A stretch of DNA of 12,906 bases from an uncultured Clostridia bacterium (GTDB taxonomy: Bacteria; Bacillota; Clostridia; Christensenellales; Aristaeellaceae), in NCBI GenBank assembly GCA_934647235.1, contig CAKUFG010000041.1, positions 1 to 12,906 on the forward strand. Reading direction: 5' to 3'. Positions 6,104 through 12,889 of the stretch are shown in pieces. A program made the position numbers and the translations under genes. Positions within the stretch are counted from its first letter, which is position 1. The number at the start of each line of letters is the position of its first letter. The notes under the pieces were generated by a model that saw nothing but the letters and a program-made list of their open reading frames with translations, did no database searches and had not been told where the DNA came from.

Positions 6104-7159
6104 ATGAGCAGAATTGCCGAGCTGGACAAGAATTTTGCGCGCCCGGAGGAAAAGGGCGGGCTGATCTGGGCGGACGCGCACGCGCTGCCCTGCGAAATCA
6201 CGGGCCTGCATCCGGGCACGTTCTGCCGCGTGGATCCCGCGCTGCTGCCGCAGCTGCCCGCGCCCGTGCAGGAGCTGGCCCATCATACGGCGGGCGGCAT
6301 GGTGCGCTTTCACGCGCAAGCGGGCCGCTATGGCTATCGCTATACGCTGCGCAGCGGCGAGGATATGAGCCATATGCCGCGCACGGGCTCGGCGGGGCTG
6401 GATGTGTATCTGGGCAGCGGCCAGGGCATGCGCTTTCTGCGCAGCACGCGGCCGGAGTGCCGCGCCACAGCGGCCAGCGGCGAGTTTACGCTGGCACAGG
6501 AGGAGGAGGTTACGCTGTACCTGCCCCTGTACAACGGCGTGCGCCGCCTGGAGCTGGGCTTTGAGCCGGGGCGCATGATGACCGCCCCCGCGCAGCGGCG
6601 GTTTTCCAAGCCCATCGTTTTTTACGGCTCGTCCATCACGCAGGGCGGCTGCGCCTCCAGGCCGGGCAATACCAACGCGGCCATGCTCTGCCGCTATTTT
6701 GACTGCCCCCAGCACAACCTGGGCTTTTCCGGAAACGGCAAGGGGGAGATCGGGATCGCGCGCTATATCGCCTCGCTGCCCATGACTGCGCTGGTGATGG
6801 ACTATGACCACAACGCGCCCAGCGCCGCGCATCTGGAGCGCACGCATCTGCCGTTTGTGCAGGCCATCCTGGCCAGCCAGCCCGACCTGCCTGTGTTGAT
6901 TGCAACCAGGCCGGATTTTTCCAACGGCGACCCTGCGGATAACGCCGCGCGCCGCGAGGCTGTGCGCCGCAGCTATGAAACGCTCAAGGCGCAGGGCGCA
7001 AGCTGTGCGTTTATCGACGGCGAAACGCTGTTTGACGGCCCCTTCAGCGATAACTGCACGGTGGACGGCTGCCACCCCAACGATCTGGGCTTTTACCGCA
7101 TGGCTATGAAGATGCTGCCGCCCCTGCGCAGGCTGATCCTGGGCGAGGAGACGGCGTAA
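6104..7159 (+). CDS. SGNH/GDSL-type hydrolase with GxDLY-like N-terminal domain
   Basis: Encodes 351 residues. The ATG at 6104 follows AGGAG (6089-6093). The N-terminal beta-rich domain (about 20-165) carries GLDVY at 98-102, matching the GxDLY motif of the domain usually fused to this esterase type. The C-terminal SGNH domain (about 170-345) has all blocks: YGSSITQG with the presumed nucleophile S177, GFSGNGKGE (oxyanion glycine), DHNAPS with N237, and DGCHPND with D321 and H324. Known relatives are esterases, often acting on acylated carbohydrates. No signal peptide is present, so a cytoplasmic deacylase is likely. It is transcribed alone, with its own promoter, and converges with tRNA-Trp. 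No plus-strand terminator is obvious after the stop; the hairpin at 7204-7231 has its T-tract on the minus side. Confidence 0.92.
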   Translation: MSRIAELDKNFARPEEKGGLIWADAHALPCEITGLHPGTFCRVDPALLPQLPAPVQELAHHTAGGMVRFHAQAGRYGYRYTLRSGEDMSHMPRTGSAGLDVYLGSGQGMRFLRSTRPECRATAASGEFTLAQEEEVTLYLPLYNGVRRLELGFEPGRMMTAPAQRRFSKPIVFYGSSITQGGCASRPGNTNAAMLCRYFDCPQHNLGFSGNGKGEIGIARYIASLPMTALVMDYDHNAPSAAHLERTHLPFVQAILASQPDLPVLIATRPDFSNGDPADNAARREAVRRSYETLKAQGASCAFIDGETLFDGPFSDNCTVDGCHPNDLGFYRMAMKMLPPLRRLILGEETA

Positions 7160-7192
7160 GGGAGAAATCGCAGGGCGCGGAAAAGGACGGCA

Positions 7193-7231
7193 GGCATAAG
7201 AAAAGAGCCTTTTCTTTTCAGAAAAGGCTCT
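7193..7231 (-). terminator. Intrinsic terminator of tRNA-Trp
   Basis: An 11-bp perfect stem (7204-7214 with 7221-7231) has a 6-nt loop. Reading on the minus strand it is followed by TTTTCTTATG. It lies 2 nt beyond the tRNA CCA end. Confidence 0.85.
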
Positions 7232-7233
7232 CC

Positions 7234-7307
7234 TGGCAGGGGCAGTAAGACTCGAACTCACAACAAAGGTTTTGGAGACCCACGTGTTACCATTACACCA
7301 TGCCCCT
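7234..7307 (-). tRNA. tRNA-Trp (anticodon CCA)
   Basis: On the minus strand the acceptor stem AGGGGCA/TGCCCCT, a D-arm GTGT/ACAC, an anticodon loop CTCCAAA with CCA (positions 7275-7273) and a T-arm GTGAG-TTCGAGT-CTTAC form a 74-nt cloverleaf with discriminator G and encoded CCA. The outermost anticodon-stem pair (27-43) is a T-T mismatch and the next pair is G-T, so the stem is weak. It has its own promoter and terminator and is monocistronic. Confidence 0.95.
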
Positions 7308-7320
7308 ACGAACACGCATT

Positions 7321-7349
7321 ATTATACCGGGATACGGGAAAAAAGTCAA
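7321..7349 (-). promoter_or_regulatory. Promoter of tRNA-Trp
   Basis: On the minus strand, TTGACT (7349-7344), a 17-bp spacer and a perfect TATAAT (7326-7321). The -10 ends 13 bp before the tRNA 5' end, leaving a short leader for RNase P to remove. Confidence 0.88.
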
Positions 7350-7452
7350 GCAAAATTTTTGCTTCTGCGGCAATCGCGCGGCGGGCGCGGAGGACGTCGT
7401 ATTGGGTCGAGCTAATAATAGGTATAAATTGATGCGAATGGCCAGAAAACGC

Positions 7453-7482
7453 TTGACAAATGCCCCGCTGTATGTATACAAT
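7453..7482 (+). promoter_or_regulatory. Near-consensus promoter of the rny leader RNA
   Basis: A perfect TTGACA (7453-7458), an 18-bp spacer and TACAAT (7477-7482); an overlapping TATACA at 7475-7480 gives a 16-bp spacer. The predicted start is near 7489, about 270 nt upstream of the rny start codon. Confidence 0.8.
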
Positions 7483-7488
7483 AGCATG

Positions 7489-7701
7489 ACCGGCTGAAAA
7501 GCGGCCGCGCGCAAGCACGGCGGCTATGCTGTTTTTCGATACACATGTCTTTTCGCTCTTTGCGAGCGGGCGTGGGCGCCTGCTCTTGCATGATAAAGCA
7601 AGCTGTTTTGGCATTGCTGTTTTGTTGTGTGCAAACCGAGGCTTCATGTTGTGCCCAAATTCAGCATATAGCCGTGGGGTTTCTAACCCGCACGGTTTTT
7701 T
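7489..7701 (+). ncRNA. Structured RNA ending in a terminator upstream of rny (attenuating leader or small RNA)
   Basis: The stretch between a strong promoter and a strong terminator would give an RNA of about 213 nt. Its ends pair at long range. CGGCTA and TGCTG (7521-7531) match CAGCA and TAGCCG (7662-7674) with a 2-nt bulge; alternatively CACGGC and TATGCTG (7516-7531) match CAGCATA and GCCGTG (7662-7676). ACACATG near 7541 can pair with CATGT-T-GT near 7645. The middle holds a 9-bp hairpin with a TGGG loop (7564-7585). The 5' strand copies CACGG, the sequence that forms the terminator 3' arm, so pairing of the two ends competes with the terminator. No known riboswitch motif is recognisable. 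The length and closed-ended fold also suit a 6S-like RNA, but I cannot confirm that. Confidence 0.45.
7672..7701 (+). terminator. Strong intrinsic terminator between promoter and rny
   Basis: CCGTG plus GGGTT (7672-7681) pair with AACCC and CACGG (7685-7695), with one bulged G at 7690, followed by six T residues (7696-7701). It stands 57 nt before the rny start, downstream of the only good promoter. It must therefore either end a separate small RNA or attenuate rny transcription. Confidence 0.85.
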
Positions 7702-7758
7702 CAATTGGCAAGATTACATATTGAAATTTGGAAAAATAAGAAAGAAGGAGGCAGCCAG

Positions 7759-9300
7759 GTGAACTTAATTCTCGCAATCGCACTCATGGTCGTCTTCGCG
7801 CTGGTCGGCGCGGGCGGCGGCTATTTTTATCGCAAGAACATGGCCGAAAAGCGCATCGGCCGAACCGAGGAATACGCGAAAAAGCTGTTGGACGACGCCA
7901 CCCGCAAGGCGGCGGAAACCAAAAAGGAAATGGAAATCGAGGCCAAGGAGGAGGTCCTTCGCCTCAAAACCAAGCTGGACGACGAGATCCGCACCCGCCG
8001 CGCCGAAATGCAGCGCAGCGAGCGCCGCGTGAACCAGCGCGAGGAAATGCTGGATAAAAAGATGGATAACCTCGAAAAGCGCGAGGAGGCCATCAACAAA
8101 AAGACCGAGCAGACGCAGGCCCTCTACGACGAGGCCGAGCAGCTACGCGACAAGCAGGTGAAGGAGCTGGAGCGCATCGCCGGCATGACCCAGGATGAGG
8201 CCGAGCAGATGATCATCAGCCGCGTGCAGAAGGAAGCCTACCACGACGCCGCCGCCATGGTGCGCGATATCGAGGCCAAGGCCAAGGACGAGGGCGAAAA
8301 GAAGGCCCGCAATATCATCGCCCTGGCCATCCAGAAGTGCGCCGCCGACCATGTGGCCGAAACCACCGTGTCCGTCATCAACCTGCCCAACGACGATATG
8401 AAGGGCCGCATCATCGGCCGCGAGGGCCGCAACATCCGCGCCCTGGAAACCGCCACGGGCGTCGATCTGATCATCGACGATACCCCCGAGGCCGTCATCG
8501 TATCCGCCTTCGATCCCGTGCGCCGCGAGATTGCGCGCATCGCCATCGAAAAGCTGATTCAGGATGGCCGCATCCACCCCGCCCGCATCGAGGAAATGGT
8601 GGAAAAGGCCAAGAAGGAAGTGGACAACCAGATCCGCGAGGCTGGCGAACAGGCCATCTTCGAGACGGGTCAGCATGGCCTGCATCCCGAGCTGGTAAAG
8701 CTGCTGGGCCGCATGCGCTACCGCACCTCCTACGGCCAGAACGTGCTCAAGCACTCCATCGAGGTCAGCCATCTGGCCGGCCTGATGGCTGCCGAGCTGG
8801 GCGCGGACGTTCAGCTGGCCAAGCGCGCAGGTCTGCTGCATGATATCGGCAAGGCTGTCGACCATGAGCAGGAAGGCACGCACGTGCAGCTGGGCGGCGA
8901 GCTGGCCCGCAAGTACCATGAGAGCAACGATGTGATTCACTGCATCCTGGCCCACCACAACGATGTGGAGCCGCAGACGGTGGAAGCCGTGCTGGTGCAG
9001 GCTGCCGACGCCATCAGCGCCGCCCGTCCCGGCGCGCGCCGCGAATCGCTGGAAAACTACATCAAGCGTCTGGAGAAGCTGGAGGCCATTGCCAACGACT
9101 TTGCCGGCGTTGAAAAGTCCTTCGCCATTCAGTCCGGCCGCGAGATCCGCATCATGGTCAAGCCCGAGGATGTAACCGATGAGGGCACCAAGGTGATGGC
9201 CAAGGAGATCGCCAAGCGCATCGAGCGCGAGCTGGAGTATCCCGGCCAGATCCGCGTAAACGTGATCCGCGAAACCCGCAGCACGGAATACGCCAAATAA
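7759..9300 (+). CDS. rny: Ribonuclease Y
   Basis: Encodes 513 residues, against about 520 in Bacillus subtilis. The start is GTG at 7759, 7 nt after AAGGAGG (7745-7751); the upstream in-frame ATG at 7705 adds a non-hydrophobic leader and lacks such a site. Order: an N-terminal membrane helix (about 3-24), a long charged coiled coil (about 30-190), a KH domain with GRIIGREGRN at 216-225, an HD domain with H332 (HSIEVSH) and the HD pair H361-D362 (LLHDIGKA), and a C-terminal family domain. RNase Y is the membrane-anchored endoribonuclease that starts bulk mRNA decay and processes some operon and riboswitch RNAs in Bacillota. It appears monocistronic, bounded by terminators at 7672-7701 and 9315-9362, with a possible attenuator in its leader. 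Confidence 0.97.
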   Translation: MNLILAIALMVVFALVGAGGGYFYRKNMAEKRIGRTEEYAKKLLDDATRKAAETKKEMEIEAKEEVLRLKTKLDDEIRTRRAEMQRSERRVNQREEMLDKKMDNLEKREEAINKKTEQTQALYDEAEQLRDKQVKELERIAGMTQDEAEQMIISRVQKEAYHDAAAMVRDIEAKAKDEGEKKARNIIALAIQKCAADHVAETTVSVINLPNDDMKGRIIGREGRNIRALETATGVDLIIDDTPEAVIVSAFDPVRREIARIAIEKLIQDGRIHPARIEEMVEKAKKEVDNQIREAGEQAIFETGQHGLHPELVKLLGRMRYRTSYGQNVLKHSIEVSHLAGLMAAELGADVQLAKRAGLLHDIGKAVDHEQEGTHVQLGGELARKYHESNDVIHCILAHHNDVEPQTVEAVLVQAADAISAARPGARRESLENYIKRLEKLEAIANDFAGVEKSFAIQSGREIRIMVKPEDVTDEGTKVMAKEIAKRIERELEYPGQIRVNVIRETRSTEYAK

Positions 9301-9314
9301 ACAACAAAAAACAA

Positions 9315-9362
9315 CGGGGCTGTCCCAACGGTCATGCGGCCGGGGGGACAGCCCCGCTTTTT
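9315..9362 (+). terminator. Intrinsic terminator of rny
   Basis: A 12-bp perfect stem pairs 9315-9326 with 9345-9356. The loop is 18 nt, and C plus TTTTT (9358-9362) follow. It starts 14 nt after the rny stop codon. Confidence 0.9.
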
Positions 9363-9419
9363 GCGCGTTTGGGTTGCAGGGGAGGGATGAGGGGGGCGGG
9401 GGGACGTGACAAGGGGAAC

Positions 9420-9446
9420 GTTTCTTTCTTGAGTCAAGAAAGAAAC
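9420..9446. repeat. Left terminal palindrome of the element
   Basis: A 27-bp palindrome with 13-bp perfect arms around a single central G (9433). Its core, CTTTCTTG/CAAGAAAG, is shared with the right-hand palindrome. Confidence 0.85.
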
Positions 9447-9628
9447 AAAGAACCTGTGTGTGACGTAAAAGTCAATTGGATGAAAACAGAAAGTGGCCCT
9501 GGCCACCCCGTGGCAGGTGAAAGCCTGAACCGCCCGGATGAAAGCAAGCTTTCCTCCGTTCGCTTCCTGCTTTCCCCCTTACGCAAACTGCTGCGTTCCC
9601 CCTCATCCGTCTCGCTATTCGCTCGACA

Positions 9629-9658
9629 CCTTCTCCCGTTTGGGAGAAGGCTTTTATT
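9629..9658 (+). terminator. Terminator-like hairpin inside the element
   Basis: CCTTCTCCC (9629-9637) pairs with GGGAGAAGG (9642-9650) around a GTTT loop, then CTTTTATT. It has the form of an intrinsic terminator although no gene precedes it within the element. It could block read-through from rny. Confidence 0.6.
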
Positions 9659-9790
9659 GATCTGCGGTTTTCATGAAACTTGGCCGGTCTATCTAACAAT
9701 CGCAGACAGATATGAACGACAGATGCACTCAATCACCGCCCCGTGGCACGCCGATGAAATCGGCGCAGGGCGTGCGCAGCACGACCAAAG

Positions 9791-9852
9791 GGGAAAAATG
9801 AAGAATCACTCGGACGGAGTTTACTCCGAACCGAGCGATTCAAGTTTTTCCC
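9791..9852. repeat. 62-nt multi-segment hairpin with possible two-way terminator activity
   Basis: Four nested matching segments surround a TT loop: GGGAAAAA/TTTTTCCC, GAATC/GATTC, CTCGG/CCGAG and GGAGT/ACTCC, separated by short bulges. T-runs lie at the outer end on either strand. An outer pairing, CCGCCCC and GTGGCA (from 9738) with TGCCAC and GGGGCGG (to 9866), encloses this and a further hairpin, GCCGAT-GAA-ATCGGC. Confidence 0.6.
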
Positions 9853-9928
9853 TGCCACGGGGGCGGGACAGCAGTGCTGCCTTCCAATTTGATTCAATTG
9901 ACTTTTACGTCACAGTGCAGCTTTCTTT

Positions 9929-9957
9929 GGTACTTTCTTGGGCTCCAAGAAAGTACC
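9929..9957. repeat. Right terminal palindrome of the element
   Basis: GGTACTTTCTTGG (9929-9941) is perfectly complementary to CCAAGAAAGTACC (9945-9957) around loop GCT. It is the counterpart of the palindrome at 9420-9446, and compensatory-looking changes keep both perfect. Confidence 0.85.
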
Positions 9958-9986
9958 GTACCCCCTTCGTCCCTCATCGTTCCTTC

Positions 9987-11441
9987 TCACGGCAGCGCAA
10001 TGCCGTCCGCCCAGCTGCTGTCCACATAGAACAGCGCTACGCCGTTGACGGCGACGGCCCAGTGCAGCGCGTCATAGGGATAGAAGGCCAGCTCGCGCGT
10101 GCCGCCATCCCAGGCAAGGGTCAGCACCATGGCGGGATCGCCCGTGGGCGCGTAGCCTGACGGCAGCGGGGAGGTCGCCGCAAGCTCGGTCATCTGGCCG
10201 TAAGCGTAGAGGAATTGCGTCGCATCGCAGGCCTCGCCGTCGCGCGTCACCTGCACATCGTAGAGAATATTGCCGTTTTCGTCCGTTTCAAATTGGTTGT
10301 TGGCCTGCACGCGCTCGTGCAGCGACAGCGCGTAGACGTGCGTTTCGCCCGCGCGGGTCAGGGTCAGGCTGGTCAGGCGGTTGGTGGGCACGTTGATGGG
10401 CGCGCCCAGCAGCAGGCCGTCGTAGCCCTGCGACAGCAGAAAGCCCGCCGTGAAGTAGGACGCCTTGAGCACGTCGCCGCGATACAGGCAGTAATAGATC
10501 ACCTCGCTCGCGTCCGCGCCGCAGGCAAGCGTCAGCTGATAGGCGTCCAGCTGCGTCTGCGCGTAGGCCTGGCCGTTGTCGTCATAACCGGTCAGAATGC
10601 TGGCCGCGATATCCAGCGTGATCACGCGCCGGGGCGCGTCCAGCCCGTAGGCAGAAAGCCCCGCCGATTCCGGCGCAGCATACTGCGCAAAGCGCAGATT
10701 TTCCAGCTTGTCCAGCAGGCTCTCCACCGCCGTGCTGCTCAGCGGATACTCAAAGGGCGCGGTCAGGTACCATTCGTCCCCCGCCCGGCGCTCAATGCGG
10801 AAGGGAGTATCGCCCGCAAAGGCGATCGCGTCGATCAGCTCGCCCTTGATCGCGGGATCGGGCACGGCGTGCAGCGCCATGCGCGAGCGGGAGAACACGT
10901 CGTGCGCCTCCTGATCGGTGGCGAACACGCGCGTGTCGCCCGCTATCATCATGTAGTAGGCGGGCGTTTCCTCGGGCAGCAGATCGCCGATATAGAAGGT
11001 CAGCTCCGCGCCGTCGGTGTAAACGGCCGTGACGGCGATGGAAGCGTCGGTGACGCCGAAATCCGCAGCCGTCAGGCTGTCGCTGTCCTTGAGATCCAGG
11101 ACGACCCGCTGGGCATATACCTGCGCCGCGCACTGCAGCGCGTCGTCCAGCATGGAGGTGCTGAAATCAAAGCCCGCGTCGCCGTCCATGGCGGCCTGGC
11201 CGTCCTGCTGGGTGATTTCATAGGTTTCGCCCTGGCCGTTGCGGATGACCAGCCGGGCCACGTCGGCGCTTTCGCGGCTGGAAAACAGCATGGAGGTATC
11301 CTCGGCGGGGGTGGGCTCGGGATAGGCTCTGGGGCGCAGCAGATACGCGCACAGCCCCGCTGCCGCCAGGCAGACGATCACCAGCGCGATCAGCAGCCGT
11401 TTGCCCCCAAGCTGGCGCACCTGGCGCCTGCGCACGGCCAT
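9987..11441 (-). CDS. DUF4340-type membrane-anchored protein of a GldG-like ABC system
   Basis: Encodes 484 residues. An N-terminal arginine-rich stretch and one helix (about 15-35) anchor a large extracytoplasmic domain. The pattern fits DUF4340: LVIRNGQGETYEIT, tests of FGV and YGLDAPRRVITLDI, a repeated beta-rich layout, and a C-terminal WAVAVNGVALFYVDSSWADG. DUF4340 proteins are commonly encoded next to GldG-like auxiliary subunits of ABC transporters in diverse bacteria; their exact role is unknown. The start overlaps the previous stop (TAATG at 11443-11439), and GGAGG lies 8 nt upstream inside the preceding gene, so translation is coupled. The stop is 8 bp from the palindromic element, and no separate terminator is visible after it. 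Confidence is high for the gene, moderate for the family name. Confidence 0.88.
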   Translation of the reverse strand: MAVRRRQVRQLGGKRLLIALVIVCLAAAGLCAYLLRPRAYPEPTPAEDTSMLFSSRESADVARLVIRNGQGETYEITQQDGQAAMDGDAGFDFSTSMLDDALQCAAQVYAQRVVLDLKDSDSLTAADFGVTDASIAVTAVYTDGAELTFYIGDLLPEETPAYYMMIAGDTRVFATDQEAHDVFSRSRMALHAVPDPAIKGELIDAIAFAGDTPFRIERRAGDEWYLTAPFEYPLSSTAVESLLDKLENLRFAQYAAPESAGLSAYGLDAPRRVITLDIAASILTGYDDNGQAYAQTQLDAYQLTLACGADASEVIYYCLYRGDVLKASYFTAGFLLSQGYDGLLLGAPINVPTNRLTSLTLTRAGETHVYALSLHERVQANNQFETDENGNILYDVQVTRDGEACDATQFLYAYGQMTELAATSPLPSGYAPTGDPAMVLTLAWDGGTRELAFYPYDALHWAVAVNGVALFYVDSSWADGIALP

Positions 11442-12889
11442 TACAGGTGCCTCCGGGGCAGCAGCACGGCCACCGCCAGTACGGCCACCAGCATGGGCAG
11501 CAGGGTCAGCAGCACCACGGGCGCGGCGACGTTGGATACGTTCAATTGCTGCCGCACGGCGGGACGGGACAGGATATCCAGATCCACGGGGGGCTTGCCC
11601 TGCAGATACTGCGATACCTGCAATAACAATTCGCCGCTGTAGGTATAGGCGTACATCCAGTTGTCCAGGAACATGGAATCGTTGCCGATGATGAACGCGC
11701 GGGAGCTCTGCCCGCCGTCAAACACGCGGCTGGCGCACAGCGCCAGGGCGAAGGGCCCCGTGCGGTCGTCCGCTTGCCGCTCGATGGATACGGTGCTGCC
11801 CACGCCCAGGGTGCGGATGTACGCGCCCTCGGTGCTCTCCAGCGCCACATACACGTTCAGCGCGCTGTCCTGCTGCGTGGGCGTTTCCAGCGCGCGCGCG
11901 CCGGCCAGAATCAGCGTGTCATACCCTGCCGCCACCAGGGCGCCCGTGGCGTCGGTGGTCAGCATGGTGGGAATCAGGTTGGGGATGGACTCGTAATACG
12001 CATCGGTGCGGGCTTCATCCTCCAGAACCAGGCCCGGAATGGGTTCAAAGCCGTACAGGCGGTAGAGCGCGTAGAAATTGGGCAGCTCGTCCGGATCGGT
12101 ATAGCTGACGGTGATAAACAGATCGCCGCCCGCCTGCACATAATCGGTCAGCAGCTGCAGCTCGGTTTCGTTCAGATCCTTGGTAGGAGAGAGGATCATC
12201 AGCGGCGCTTCGGGATCGGGCGCGCCGTCGGTAAGCAGGTTCACACGGGAAAGCTCGTAGTTGGCGCTGGTCAGGTAATCCTCCATCACGGTGGTGGCGG
12301 TTTCGTCCAGCTCGCCATGGCCGGACAGAAGCTGCATGCGCGGCAGGCTGTCCGCCGTCACATACAGGATGGCCTCGGAAATGCTCTTTTCGTACTGCCA
12401 GCCGGTGATGGTATACAGCCCCTGCTCCGCGTCATAGGTGCGCTCGATGTAATCCTCCGCCGTGAGCACGCGGGTGCGGCCCGTTTCCTCACAGCGGATA
12501 ATCAGGCAATCGCTGTTGACGGCGCTGTCGTCGCCATAGGAGGAGGCCAGCTGCAGCAGCAGCGGATTGCGGGTGAGGTTTTCCTGCGACCAGGTGATAT
12601 GCGGCGTGCGCGCCTGATAGCGATTGAGCAGGGCGATGAGCTGGCTATCCTCGCTGCCATCGGAAAACACGGCGTACATGCGCACGTCGCGCGTCAGGCT
12701 ATCTAGCAGGTTTTCGGTGGCCTCGCCCTGGGTGGTGATATTATTGAAGGAATAATCCAGCTGCCAGTCGTACTTGCTTTCCAGGTAATCGGCGGCCACC
12801 ACCGTGAGCACACAGGCGGCGGCGCACAGCAGGCACAGCGCGGTATTGAGCGCGCCCTGGCGCAGCTTGCGATGCAGTTTCTTTTTCAT
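11441..12889 (-). CDS. GldG-like ABC transporter auxiliary subunit
   Basis: Encodes 482 residues. The ATG at 12889 has GGAGG 5 nt upstream; a GTG at 12901 overlaps that site and is rejected. There is one N-terminal helix (about 13-33), a large outer domain and one C-terminal helix (about 457-476) followed by RRHL. The outer domain has the features of GldG/ABC_transp_aux proteins: LLSGHGE at 187-193, then PLMILSPTKDLNETELQLLTDYVQAGGDLFI, and later AFIIGNDSMFLDNWMY. In the founding system GldG works with the ATPase GldA and permease GldF. In other bacteria, including non-gliding ones, relatives form ABC exporters of unknown substrate. The ATPase and permease genes are expected just beyond the window's end, upstream on this strand. 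It overlaps the DUF4340 gene by one base. Confidence 0.9.
   Translation of the reverse strand: MKKKLHRKLRQGALNTALCLLCAAACVLTVVAADYLESKYDWQLDYSFNNITTQGEATENLLDSLTRDVRMYAVFSDGSEDSQLIALLNRYQARTPHITWSQENLTRNPLLLQLASSYGDDSAVNSDCLIIRCEETGRTRVLTAEDYIERTYDAEQGLYTITGWQYEKSISEAILYVTADSLPRMQLLSGHGELDETATTVMEDYLTSANYELSRVNLLTDGAPDPEAPLMILSPTKDLNETELQLLTDYVQAGGDLFITVSYTDPDELPNFYALYRLYGFEPIPGLVLEDEARTDAYYESIPNLIPTMLTTDATGALVAAGYDTLILAGARALETPTQQDSALNVYVALESTEGAYIRTLGVGSTVSIERQADDRTGPFALALCASRVFDGGQSSRAFIIGNDSMFLDNWMYAYTYSGELLLQVSQYLQGKPPVDLDILSRPAVRQQLNVSNVAAPVVLLTLLPMLVAVLAVAVLLPRRHL

Larger units (their letters stand above)
9386..9978. repeat. Composite palindromic (MITE-like) element with inverted ends
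   Basis: A gene-free stretch of about 593 bp with mirror-related ends. The strongest match is a perfect 20-bp inverted repeat, TGTGACGTAAAAGTCAATTG at 9459-9478 and its complement at 9895-9914. Outside each copy lies CAAAGAA and a perfect palindrome with core CTTTCTTG/CAAGAAAG (9420-9446 and 9929-9957). Beyond these, GGGACG, AAGGGG and GATGAGGG recur in inverted order out to 9386 and 9978. Inward, CCCGTGGCAGG recurs near 9506 and, inverted, near 9853. The interior contains further hairpins but no credible gene or transposase. It lies between the convergent rny and DUF4340 units, 8 bp from the latter's stop. It is probably a non-autonomous element or a genome-wide intergenic repeat; clear target-site duplications were not found. 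Confidence 0.7.

Noticed and set aside
6098..7315. A 405-codon minus-strand open frame opposite the SGNH hydrolase
   Set aside because: It runs through the tRNA-Trp gene and its terminator and mirrors the codons of a complete SGNH hydrolase.
7501..7508. GCGGCCGC palindrome in the rny leader
   Set aside because: An 8-bp GC palindrome is expected by chance in this composition and has no supporting context.
7489..7701. A known riboswitch or T-box upstream of rny
   Set aside because: I looked for conserved cores of common classes (T-box, TPP, SAM, FMN, lysine, glycine, purine, cobalamin, c-di-GMP) and saw none; a covariance search is still needed.
7526..7762. A 78-codon plus-strand open frame in the rny leader
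   Set aside because: No ribosome binding site, and it covers the hairpins and terminator; the RNA structure explains this stretch better.
9369..10160. A 263-codon plus-strand open frame
   Set aside because: It runs through the palindromic element and into the antisense of the DUF4340 gene, has no ribosome binding site and has no family-like composition.
10215..11642. A 475-codon plus-strand open frame opposite the DUF4340 gene
   Set aside because: Antisense shadow of two coupled minus-strand genes; composition is low-complexity R/A/Q/G without domains.
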